In this document: positions 24,407 through 34,991 of the stretch, piece after piece | How the letters are laid out: each line of letters starts with the position of its first letter | Position numbering within the stretch: the stretch's first letter is position 1 | Assembly (NCBI GenBank): GCA_016806645.1 | Contig: JACSYO010000415.1 | Span: forward strand, 5,067,501-5,131,500 | DNA: 64,000 nucleotides | Source of the DNA: Ophiodon elongatus | Lineage: Eukaryota > Chordata > Actinopteri > Perciformes > Hexagrammidae | Direction of reading: 5' to 3' | The notes under the pieces: generated by a model | Seen by the model: only the letters and a program-made list of their open reading frames with translations | Told to the model about the DNA's origin: nothing | Database searches by the model: none | Position numbers and translations under genes: made by a program

Positions 24407-26615
24407 GGAGTCCCTTCCATGTTGTCACAATGGCTCTCTTCCTGCTTCTGGTGCTTCTCAGGGCTACTATCACATGACTACTGAAGCTACAATGCAGACA
24501 CACAGACACAATCTTTACAGTATAAAGCGGTTATGTGGCTTTTGGTAATGTTCTAACAATAAAACCTATCTTACACCACAATAATTATTGCACTACTTAT
24601 TCTCTGACCCCTTTCTAGAAAGCATTTAGTAAATAGTAATTAACTACCCATGTCGTCCAGTATAAACAGCCTGCATATAACTCCAGATAACCGTGGCATG
24701 CTTGCATTTGTGGACTTTGTATGAGGTTAAGCAACGTGTATACACTAGCGCAAGGCAGTAAAATGTTTTTTTTTTTTCAGTGAAAAAGGCTGACCTTAAT
24801 CATACATATTGTCAACTTTTAGTATTCAGCAAGTATAGTACAATATATTCAAGCTGACTGTATTTCACTGACACATTTAAATTTCAGGCCTTCATACTGG
24901 AACTCATGGCAGATGGTGAAAGTTATTTTTAGAGTAACAGGAAGATGAGATGAGAAAGGACATTTTAAGAGCACACAGTGTTGTCACTCTGTCTCAGAAG
25001 GTGGCATAAATAGATCTGTAGAGCTGAAGACAGAGTTACTATCCAGAAAGTTTCTTTTTTTTAAACTCTGAACTATTGAAATAACACAAACTTTCCCTCA
25101 TGAGGACATGGACACTTTTGCTTCTCCACGAGTGGGAGCACACCTCTTGAACACTTCACAGTCACTGAACACATCATACAAACATATTTTTTTTACATGA
25201 CAGCATGTCAGATACTGAAGTTTGTTGAAAAACTATATAGACTGATTATTTTAAAACTCTCAACACGGTCTCACAGGACGCAACCAAATAAAGACTCAAA
25301 CCTGAAGCCCTGAAAATACAGTACAGAACCTGAACATCATGACAGTGAACACTAAACTGTTTGCAGATTAAGGGTCTTCACTGAAAGCCTTGTAGTCACA
25401 TCATTTTAAATAGTATAAATGATTACTTTTGTGGTGTTTCCGTATTTGGAGCGGTTCGCTAGTCTCGACTTTAACGGATGATATTTTATTTCTCTTCTGA
25501 CATAATTCTCAATGTAACTCAAGTTTGCAAATCTCAGTGCGCAAATTCAACTTTACAACACTGTCTGTCTAACTACTGAAACTGGTAACCCATCTTTGGA
25601 GGTCCCAGTATAGTGCATTTAGCTGTGTATCTAAATGCATCGTGAGGGTAATAGCAATATTCTTTGGTTGTTTGTATAGATGTACTATGGCAGCAGTAAA
25701 TAAAAATTCCATTTTGAAAACTTCTTCATCCTTTAAACTGTTAACCTGTACAAATTATTACTGAGATGAATAACTGGAATAAATAGTTTGGAACAAATTT
25801 ACCAAACTACATATTATAACTCTTTGAAATTACAGTTTACCAAAAGAAGCAGGAGATAAAATCCATATCAAGCACATTTGTATAAAAGTCTTGGAAGATT
25901 CTCTGGGCAAAAACAATCAAAAATATTTTCAATAAAATGTTCTAGTTTCAAGTCTCGGCCACTGTGTAGGATCTTTTCTTGTCCATAGACTAGTAAACAG
26001 CAATATAATGCTGCTCATTAAAAGTGGTTTCAGAGAAGTGGACCATAATATGTCTGGTGTGAATCAGCAGCTACTTTGTCCTTCTGAAGCTGAAGGTGTT
26101 TGAGTCTACAAACCTTTGGCCAAATTGACACATAGAGTAGACACATACTAGAACCATGAGCCACTGTTACGTAAGCTGGTACATATCAAGCTAACATAAA
26201 CAATAAAACATTCACAGTATATCTAATCAAAGCTGGACATCAAAGAAATTAAGGCGAGGTGTTTTGACAGTCTTGGCAGGGAGTTATCTGTGGCTACAAA
26301 AAGCATCTTAGTGATTACAGACAGGTCTATAGGAAAAGACTTGAGGACAAAGTTCATTTCTGCTTAAACTTAAGGATTGCACTGGATAATTACACATACA
26401 TTTAGGCTGTATACATCAAGTAAAGCAATTCAAAAATGAAATCAGGCAAGTGGTCATTTAGATTATTAAGCTGTAGAAAAATTATTATGTACTCATTGTG
26501 TATGTGCATTGTTGTAACAGTTTGGGCTGATGCATACGTGTGGCATGAATTTCTTGGAACAAAGTTTAAGTGAGGTTAGTAGGGTGAGTCAAGGTGACAG
26601 CAAGGCACTAACCCC
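24407..26615. other. Shared divergent intergenic region of the two apoA-IV genes
   Basis: About 2.2 kb of AT-rich sequence between two start sites pointing away from each other. No ORF or repeat family was recognised. It could contain shared liver or intestine enhancers, but nothing beyond the two promoter-proximal HNF4 motifs stands out. Confidence 0.5.
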
Positions 26616-26624
26616 TGGACTTTG
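26616..26624 (+). promoter_or_regulatory. HNF4-type site upstream of apoA-IV copy 2
   Basis: TGGACTTTG (CAAAGTCCA in reverse) within CCCTGGACTTTGGGATCA, 22 bp upstream of the TATA box. It mirrors the site of copy 1. Confidence 0.6.
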
Positions 26625-26646
26625 GGATCATTACTGTCTGGCTTGC

Positions 26647-26653
26647 TATATAA
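26647..26653 (+). promoter_or_regulatory. TATA box of apoA-IV copy 2
   Basis: TATATAA, followed about 30 bp later by a putative non-coding exon 1 ending at 26721 (CTCAG then gtaagatg). Confidence 0.75.
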
Positions 26654-26836
26654 GCTGCTGACCCTCACCAGCTGAGCACAAGCGCTGCAAAGTGAACCTG
26701 CAGATACACTCGCAAACTCAGGTAAGATGATGAAGAATTGGCTTGAAGTAGCACCTGAGCTTTTTATTTGAGAAGTACTTCTTGGTGACCACGCTTTGCT
26801 AACCATATAATATTCTTGTTATAAGATCTAAGAGCC

Positions 26837-27884
26837 ATGAAGGTCCTTGCTGTGCTCGTCCTAGCCGTTTTCAGTGGTGAGTATGATAACAAATTACCAT
26901 TATTCATTTTTGGAGCATGAAAAACTGTTTACTGGTATGATCAAGACAAAGAACTGCAAGCCTTGCTAAAGGGTAAAACATTTGTAATAGTATAAATGCC
27001 CTAAAATTTCAAATCAGGCTGAAATATGTTGAGCTGTTCTTTAAACTGTTTGTGTGTCTATCCCACAGGCTGTAATGCCAACATTTTCTATGCTGATGCA
27101 CCCAAGCCACAGCTGGATGTGCTGACTGATGCCTTCTGGGACTATGTTGCCAAGGCCACCAAGACAGCTGATGACACCGTTGCCATGATCAGGAAGTCTC
27201 AGTTTGGACAGGATGTCAGGTATGTCGGACAAGGCCATTGTGACCATTGTTGACATGCTAACGGACCTGCATTTTTTTCTCACAAAATAAATGACGTAAA
27301 GGTAAACACTTTTCCCTCTCTTGTCTAGTGCCCGTCTGACAGAGAGTGCCGATGTGGCCGGCAAGTATGCAATCACCCTGCAGGAGCAGCTTCCCCCTGC
27401 AGCCCAGGACCTGATCACCAAAGTTACCACAGAGGCCGATGTGCTGAGAGAGCGTGTCAACCAGGAGCTGAGCACCGTCAGGGAAAAGCTCCAGCCCTAC
27501 ACCGAGGACATGAAAGTCCAGATCCAGCAGAGAGTGGAGCAGCTCAAACAGGAGCTCGCCCCATACGCAGAGTCCGTGGACACTGAGGCCCTGAGGACCA
27601 TCCTGATGCAGAAGAGTGAGGAGCTTAAGACCAACTTGGAGCAGAGTGTGAAGGATCTGCAGGTTCAGCTGGGGCCTTACACCGATGACCTGAAGCTGAA
27701 GGTGGACCAGCACATAAGGGACTTCCAGGATAGCATGGTCCCCGTGACTGAGAGAGCCCAACAGGTGAAAGAATTGGCTGCCCCCTATGTTGATGAGCTG
27801 AGAGAAAGGCTGGACCCCTATGCCCAGGACCTCCAGGCCCAGCTCACCTCACTCTACGAGTCCTTTGTTGCCAAAGCCAACTAA
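26837..27884 (+). CDS. apoa4: Apolipoprotein A-IV-type, copy 2 (plus strand)
   Basis: Secreted lipid-binding apolipoprotein, paralogue of the gene at 23126-24172. Coding exons: 26837-26876, 27069-27219, 27329-27884; 747 nt, 248 residues plus stop. The first two exons are exactly as long as in copy 1 (40 and 151 nt). Signal peptide MKVLAVLVLAVFSG, then ADAPKPQLDVLTDAFWDYV. Proline-punctuated amphipathic repeats begin near residue 120 (PYTEDMKVQ, PYAESVD, PYTDDLK, PVTERAQQ, PYVDELRERLD, PYAQDLQ). One repeat is eight residues shorter than in copy 1, which breaks the 11/22-residue register. Exon 4 is nearly identical to copy 1 over about 240 nt, while introns and exon 3 differ much more. Poly(A) signals are at 28058-28063 and 28116-28121. 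A TATA box and an HNF4-type motif lie upstream. Confidence 0.9.
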
Positions 27885-28129
27885 GTCAACCTCCACCTCA
27901 TGTTAAACTGAAACAAACTGCTTCTAATGAACACAATTCTCAGATCCACAATAACTTGTTCATGTTTTAATAATATGAAAACCCAAGGTTCACTAGTATT
28001 GAAAGTTGAAATTGTCTTAAACTATATATATTTAAAGTATTAAAAGAAAAGATAAGTAATAAACATTGAGTGTTGGTCTGTGACCAGACGCTGTGTTCTC
28101 TTGCTATACTATGAAAATAAAGGCAAAAC

Positions 28130-31100
28130 ATAAACTTGTGAGTCTGTTGGTTATTTACAAAGTCCTGGTGAAATTTGAAAGAGTGTTTGGTAAGGTCTGA
28201 GGATGCCAAATGTTTCATATTAAATAAAATAAACAAAAGCACAGGTAAAACTGCAATTACAATGTGGTTAAATGGGTTACGGACACTAGAAAAGCAGTAT
28301 CTCCAACGTGGTTACTCATGTACATGAATAAATGGTTTGATCATTTTGATCAGCTTTAAAAATAGTATATTCTGTTCATCATTTCATACATGAACATAAA
28401 ACCAAACACTTTCGGACTTGACTTTTGATGAAACAAGAATCTCTGAAAAGAAGATTAGTGCCACCTGGTGAACATATAGAGTCACTACATTTTATTTATA
28501 TATATATATATATTCATGTGCAGGTGAGGGCAACATAGCGGCCAGCCATTTCCCATGCAGATTCTTCACTTTTGGCAGTAGCAAGAAAGCAAGAAACTTT
28601 AGCTCCACATAAAAATAAGAAGGGAATAAATCCTTTCTTGTTTGTTCAGTTCATCTTGCAAAATCTTGCCCCCCGCTGCCACGCCTCTGTACGATTAAGT
28701 TATGGGTCTTTGATAGGGCATGTTCAGGTTTGCCTTTGCAAGACTGGAAGTTCACATAATCACGTCCTTCTTCCACCTTGTTTTTTATTTTTCCTTTTGT
28801 GCCTCCATCCCTGCTGCCAGATCGCTCCCACGCTGCCTTACCCAGTGGCAAACAACATTCCTCGGTTCTGCCCCCATTTGTCACTCACTATGCTCACAAT
28901 TAACCCTCCAAGCACACACGCAGCTCTGATTTCATAGTATGTCTGATTATGTGAAGGTTTCTGTTAATATCTCAAATCTACATGTTAAAAGTTGTAATAC
29001 CTTTCCTGATTTATTAATACGAACATTATGGGTTCCACTGGATTAAACCAACTCTTGGCCTTTCTCCTACTTTGTGTTCTATACTATTACAATAATTTTG
29101 TCATGATACAAGTTTGCTCTTTGTACCTGGAGCTTTAAAAAATGTTGATTTGGGCGTTACAAACCCAGTTATTACATAATTATTTAAGTAAATAAATGAC
29201 AAAGAACCCCCTCCCCGCCCCCCACCCCTCCCAAACAAATTCTAAAAAGCAACAACAAGATGTTTTTTCCAGTATTGTGCAATCAGAAAGGGAGAAAACA
29301 GATAGTAAAAAATTAAGAAAGATAAATCCATGTTGACTGCAGATCACTTACTTTCTATGGCAGGACAGGTGATCATTTTTGGTGATTAAAGCAGGCTGAG
29401 GAGTTGTGCAATGCACTTTCTTATAGTAAGACCCTTAGAGTGGTATTTGGCTTATTATCTGACTCTCAGCATGAAAGCGAACAAACGTATTTCCTAAAAT
29501 GTCAAGCTAATCCTTTAATTAGATGTAATTTACTCTGATTTAAACTAATACTCTGCCAAATAAAATACTTGTGATCATTAAGAAACATGCTGCCAACCAA
29601 CTAAGTTTCTGCTCAGCTTGAACATGAGGCTTTGGTTCTTTAGCCTAAAAGGATACCATTGGATTACCCTCTTACCCTGAGCATTGAAAGAGTAATGACA
29701 GCAGGCAGCAATGTGACTCAGGGTTACTTTTGCTGATGGACAGGCATGAACTGCTATGCATCAAACCTGAGACCCCTTCATTACAGTGAGACGGTGCTAT
29801 AAACACAGCAGCCCTGCTCAGACAATTGGCTCAGTCTGCACACGTCCCCCATCAGCTTCCTCTGAGATAGATGGGGGATATGCTGCAGGAAAAACACTCT
29901 ATTCTGAACTTGAACGCCTAGTTTAACAACTTTTAACCCAGAGACTGAACTGCAGTAACCTCACTGATTCGTTTCCACAGATTGCCTGTTTGGAGGGATG
30001 AGATCATCTGGATTTAACTAAAAACCTAGTTCTTCAAACCACCTTATACTGAAACCATCATCCAGCTGGGGTTACTTTTGTTCATACCATCTAAAGATGC
30101 CCTCTCACACATTTGCTCCTGATAGACATTAATCATTGCCTCTGTTATTGTGGAGCAAAAGGAGAAGCCACTGTAGTTTTGATGACTGTGTCACATATTT
30201 TACTGTATTACCTCATGCTTCTTCTTGAATCTCTCTGTTTCTCTTCCCCTCCTGTCCTCTGCCTCTTTCTCCCGGAGGTTCGATGAAGTCAAGCATGCCA
30301 TTCTGGGTTTGTGGTGTATGGCCTGTGACCTTTGTTGGTGCACATGTGTAGTTGGGTCACTGTGGTCCTTCACATCTGCAGAATGCAAGCACAAAATATA
30401 TAGTTTATGTCTGTTATCGCCATACTGGAAATGCATCTTAGTAGTGTAGGTGAATGTTTCACAAGAGCTCAAACATGTTCTTCAAATAAAACAAAAACAG
30501 TCATTGCGTGACAAAGTTTTCGGCAAAATGGTGGGATTATATTACTGATCTTGATTTGTTTGTGTGTTTGAACTGGATTGGACTTGTTATCTAGCTGAAC
30601 ATACAGTATCTCTCTGTGTGTGACACACCTCCTGCAGTGACACACACTACACACTACTGTTGTGGAATATCAAGGCTAAAGGTTTTTAACAGAAAAGTGA
30701 CACCTAAACATATTGAGTTCAATCTTATTGTATCTTACTTCAAATTGTATCAACCTGTTTCATATCATTGTTGATTGATTAGCGTTTAAATTGTACATTT
30801 ACTGTACATTTAGGTACAGTCTTCCTTGTGCTTAACCCACAGTTGACCCCTTTGGGTTATCACACACTAATGTTATCATGTCACACTAATTATCTGACCA
30901 AGCAAACCCATTTAAACTTTGTTCCTGTGTAAAGTTAGTTTTCTGTAAGAAAGAAAAATGTTTGGATGACAACACAGAGCCCAAGTCCTAAAGGGCAAAG
31001 GTCATTATACACAGGCAGTGATAGAATCAGAGCAAAAAACTTTTTTTTAAATCATAACTAATGGCAGCAAAACACACTGATGATTTGTGACAGTTATGCT

Positions 31101-32568
31101 CTGCCACCATACAAATATGTGTTGCTCAATAAGCTGAGGTAACCACCTTCTTTCTGTATCAAACATCCCCTTTCATTGACCAATTAAAAATCATGTACAT
31201 TTCTTGTCCTCTGTAGTAACCTACAATATATATACACATATGATTTTTTTTCCTACATGGTTCCTGTATAATTTACTTATTTTGTTCATTGTCCAGTTCA
31301 CATGTAATAATGTAGTAATTCATGTTCTCTGTATTTTATTACCTGTAATCCTTCTTATGTAGAGTGGTGTTACTGTACCTGAGTGGGATTGACTTGCAAA
31401 GATGCCATATGTGTTGGGGGTTGTGTGACTGCAGGGGCTAGATAGCTGGGGTGTCAATGGTCAGCAATGGTAGATTAATTAGATCGCAATGCAAGTGTAA
31501 AAGGCTTATTTGCATCCAGGCGCCAGGGGGATTCATATTCACAGGAGAATACTTAGTGATCATGGAGCAAAGAAAAACCTGCAAAGTTGTAGTGACTTAA
31601 CACAAAACCTGCAATACCCAGTGGTGGAGGAATTACTAAAATAGGTGCTTGAGCAAAAGTAGCAATACCACCCGATAATAAAAGTAAAGGTGCATAAAAA
31701 TAATGGAATTAGCAGCAAAGTATGTCGAAGAATCAGAAACACCAATGTCACTTGTTCGATTACAATTATTGGCACACACTGTTGTATATTGTTGAGATGT
31801 TGCCAAATCTAAAATTCTTCAAACACTGTTGCAGAATATATTACATCATGCCATCATGATTCATAGTTCATCTTTCTAAGTAACTAATTGATCTGATACA
31901 TTTTTTTATTTCCGCTTTCAGTGGGGGAATTAACAAAGTACATTTACACAAGCATAACTTAAGCACAAATTTAAGGTAGATTCATTTTGTTCTATTTTTT
32001 ATGCTATTTTATACTCCGACTCCACATTTCAGAGAGAAATCCTTTGTTTCATACTCCAATACATTATTGGCAACCATAGTTACTAACCCTACATACTCAG
32101 GTTCTGTGATTAAAAACTTAAATAAAACGGTATATAAAGGTGATTGATAGCTTCATCTCACCAGCTTGTACTTGTATTGGAGTATAATGGAGTATATTAC
32201 ATTATTTTACATTGTAGTGAGACCACAATTTGAGTAAAAGATGCAAACTGTTCCAACCTCTGAGTAGAGGAATAATGAAAACAGTAAACTAACCTCCTCA
32301 AAAAACTTCATAAAATGTAATTTGCTACTTTCTACCTCTGGCAGTGACATGGAAGGTTCACTGTTGTACAGGCTTTGTAAGCTGTGAAAGGAAGAGACAT
32401 ATTTTTTTCACGACTACGAACGGGAAACTTTCACCTTGTTATTCGCGTGACATCCAGATTGCTTAATCAACCCCTCAAACAACGTGAACCTGTGAGAACT
32501 TCGGACGCGGTGTTGGTGAAACGTTGCGTGGAGGGAAACAGGAATCTGTGCAGACAAATCATCATCAC
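28130..32568. other. Spacer between apoA-IV copy 2 and apoEb
   Basis: About 4.4 kb with no recognised coding exon on either strand. It includes a TA microsatellite near 28496-28514, a short C-rich patch near 29210-29235 and a degenerate dispersed repeat (31620-32285). Anything regulatory here would need comparison with other fish. Confidence 0.55.
31620..32285 (+). repeat. Teleost dispersed repeat (CAGTGGTGGA-ended family), broken copy
   Basis: It starts with CAGTGGTGGAGGAATTACT at about 31620. After unrelated sequence it resumes at about 31919 with CAGTGGGGGAATTAACAAAGT, then TACTCCGACTCCACATTTCAG and a GGAGTATATTACATTATTTTAC-like block near 32188. The ordered phrases match the family seen inverted at 20715-21155. 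Confidence 0.55.
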
Positions 32569-32650
32569 CACGTGAATGCTCGCGGGCATCCACCCCCTTC
32601 CCTTCTCCCTCCCCCTCTCTCGCGCAACAGTCTCCTGCCACTGTATAAAA
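32569..32650 (+). promoter_or_regulatory. apoEb promoter with TATA box
   Basis: TATAAAA at 32644-32650. Upstream lie a pyrimidine-rich stretch (about 32590-32620) and a palindromic E-box CACGTG at 32569-32574. A non-coding exon 1 probably runs from about 32675 to 32697, where CTCTCAG meets gtgagtg. Confidence 0.7.
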
Positions 32651-33050
32651 ACCCACAGTCACCACGCAGGGAGCACGGAGGAAGCTCAACCTCTCAGGTG
32701 AGTGTCAGCACCGCGCGGCGTGCACAGAGACCCGGTGTCTTCTCATTTAATACCAGTGGATAGAAACTTCTTTCGGCTTGTTCTGTCCATGTTAGACTCG
32801 GAGTAGTTATTGTTTAAAAATCGTCATGCTGCTTAGTTATACCTTATGACAACATTTATTTAAAACGGTGACCCTTTTTTCTTTAAAATAAATAAATATA
32901 TATCTTGCTTAAATTGTAGTCTTGCAAGGAGGAAGTAAAAAAAACAACAACAGCTATATTACCTGATGGCAGACTTTCTGCTTCATGCCTTTGCATTGCT
33001 TATCTTCCCCCCCCTTTTAATTTGCAGGAGTATCTGTCTATCCAACAATC

Positions 33051-34278
33051 ATGAAGGCTGTAGCTCTGATCCTTGCTCTGGCAGTCATCACTGGTAAGTG
33101 CACTACCTTGGTCTGGGATTGACAACACTAATTCATTGATCAGATTTGTATATTTATCCAACCTTTCCACTGTGCCCATAATAGGCTGCAATGCCCGTGT
33201 TGTGCGCCAGGCTGATGCCACCGTACAAAGATGGGAGGAAACTGTGGATCGTTTCTGGCAGTACGTCGCTGACCTGAACCAAAAGGCTGATGGAGTTGTG
33301 CAGGACCTCAAGGCCTCTGAGCTCACCAGGGAGCTAGAGTAAGTTAATGTTATCATTCTCTTGCCATCTTGTTTTCAGTAGGCAGGGATTAGTTCACTAC
33401 ATCCTTCGTTTCAGTACCTCCACTTGCTCCAATGTTTTCCGTTTTCTACTTTTCTCTTAGTCTCATTTCCAAACTTTGCATTTTGATCACCCACATCCTT
33501 GAACTATGGTTACAATCCTAATTTGCCCTAATGTCTGACCATCTTGTCCTTCTGCTTCCAGGACTCTGATCACTGACAGCATGGCAGAGCTGACAGCATA
33601 CAGAGATGACATCAATACCAAGCTGATCCCCTACACCGATAGCTCCACTGGACAGCTGTCTGAGGACCTGCAGCTCCTGGTCGACAAACTCCAGAAGGAC
33701 ATGCTGGATGCCAAAGAGCGCAGCACTGAGTATCTGGGTGAGCTCAAGACCATGATGGAGCAGAATTCCGATGATGTTCGCGGCCGCATCACCACCTATT
33801 CCCGCAAGCTGAAGAAGCGCCTGAACAAGGACACTGAGGAGATTCACAAGTAAGTGTGGTGGAGGGTTTTTACACTTTATCAAACTTTTTTTCTTTACAT
33901 GAAATCTAAACGTCTCCTTCTTCCCCCCCAAGCACCGTTGCCACCTACCTGGGTGAGATCCAGTCCCGCACCTCCCAGAACTTCGAAACCATGAAGGAGA
34001 ATGTTGAGCCTTACGTCCAGCAGGCCAGTGACACCGCCACCAAGAAGCTGAGTGACATCTCCACCATTCTGAAGACCCAGGCTGAAGGCTTGAGCCAGCA
34101 GCTGGAGACCCAGGCTGAGGGCATCAAGACCCAGCTGGAGGCCACCGTCCAGGACCTGCGCACCTCCCTGGAAGGCAAGATCGACGAACTGACCGAGATG
34201 ATCGCCCCCTACGCCACCCAGATCCGTGAGCAGGTTGAGAACGTCATGGAAAAGGTCAAGGAGACCTCCATTAATTAA
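33051..34278 (+). CDS. apoeb: Apolipoprotein E (apoEb)
   Basis: Secreted ligand for LDL-receptor-family uptake of remnant lipoproteins. Coding exons: 33051-33093, 33185-33338, 33562-33849, 33933-34278; 831 nt, 276 residues plus stop. Signal peptide MKAVALILALAVITGCNA. The helix-bundle region includes WEETVDRFWQYVADLN and TLITDSMAELTAYRDD. A basic cluster SRKLKKRLNKDTEEI (residues about 146-160) corresponds to the heparin/LDL-receptor-binding segment of human apoE (LRKLRKRLL), and the fish proteins I recall share KLKKRLNKDTEEI. The C-terminal half is made of amphipathic repeats (TQAEGLSQQLETQAEGIKTQ, then a helix ending IAPYATQIREQ). An 83-nt intron falls directly after this basic cluster; reading through it gives an immediate stop, so it must be spliced. 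Exon 2 starts at 33028. Poly(A) signals are at 34696-34701 and 34709-34714. Confidence 0.95.
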
Positions 34279-34960
34279 AGAAAGACTCTGATTTCTTAAT
34301 ACCCTGGTAAAGAAGGGGGAAAGGTGTGAGTTGAGAGTTACTGATGATATCTTCATTTGGGTGCTCTATTGTTCAGGATAAAGGGGGGTGATGAGATGAA
34401 GGAGGGGGATGAGGTGCGTCTTTTACAGAACAGTCATCAAACGTCTGTTTGGGTTCTTGACTGCATAGTCACCCTTTCTTCTCATATCACCTCCCTTGAT
34501 CACTGAACACAAGCTCCCCAGTCAGTAACAGCCTTTAATACACAAACAGGAAACAATTTTTTGGTAATATGCTTTGCTTTTCAAGGTTTTGTATTGAGCT
34601 TCCTACATTTTGTTTGGTTGTATACATAACTGCTGTCCTCATAGGCAGGGATAGGACAACACCCCTATGCACCAAACACAAGTTTATTTCTTTTCAATAA
34701 ATGCACTGAATAAAGATCAAAAATGAGGGCACCTATAGTAATGTGTCTGCTTGTTTTTTCGAGAGGTGAACCACTAAATTGCCCTTCTGTATTCTTTGCA
34801 TTTCTTGTTGCTGTGCTTCACACAGAAGAATGTAAAACTTGATGCATTTTTTGACAATCAGTGAGTGTAATGCTGCCTGTTCTTTAGTCTGACTATAGTG
34901 TCCCTTGTGTGTCATATGCCCACCATGCTGCTCACTGTTCAACACACTGTCTGTGTTATT

Positions 34961-34991
34961 CTGTTCAGCACACTGTCTGTGTGCTGAACAG
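34961..34991. repeat. Perfect 13-bp inverted repeat (hairpin)
   Basis: CTGTTCAGCACAC, a 5-base loop TGTCT, then GTGTGCTGAACAG. The arms pair perfectly. A related, diverged copy (CTGTTCAACACACTGTCTG) starts at about 34935. It lies about 250 bp beyond the first apoEb poly(A) signals and 10 bp before another AATAAA. Confidence 0.85.

Noticed and set aside
27258..27761. 167-codon ORF on - over apoA-IV copy 2
   Set aside because: Antisense shadow; the same leucine-rich pattern appears opposite copy 1, as expected from shared sequence.
33895..34356. 153-codon ORF on - over apoEb
   Set aside because: Antisense of the amphipathic repeats; no recognisable domain.
34961..34991. MicroRNA precursor
   Set aside because: The stem is only 13 bp; too short for a typical precursor. 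Reported as a hairpin instead.
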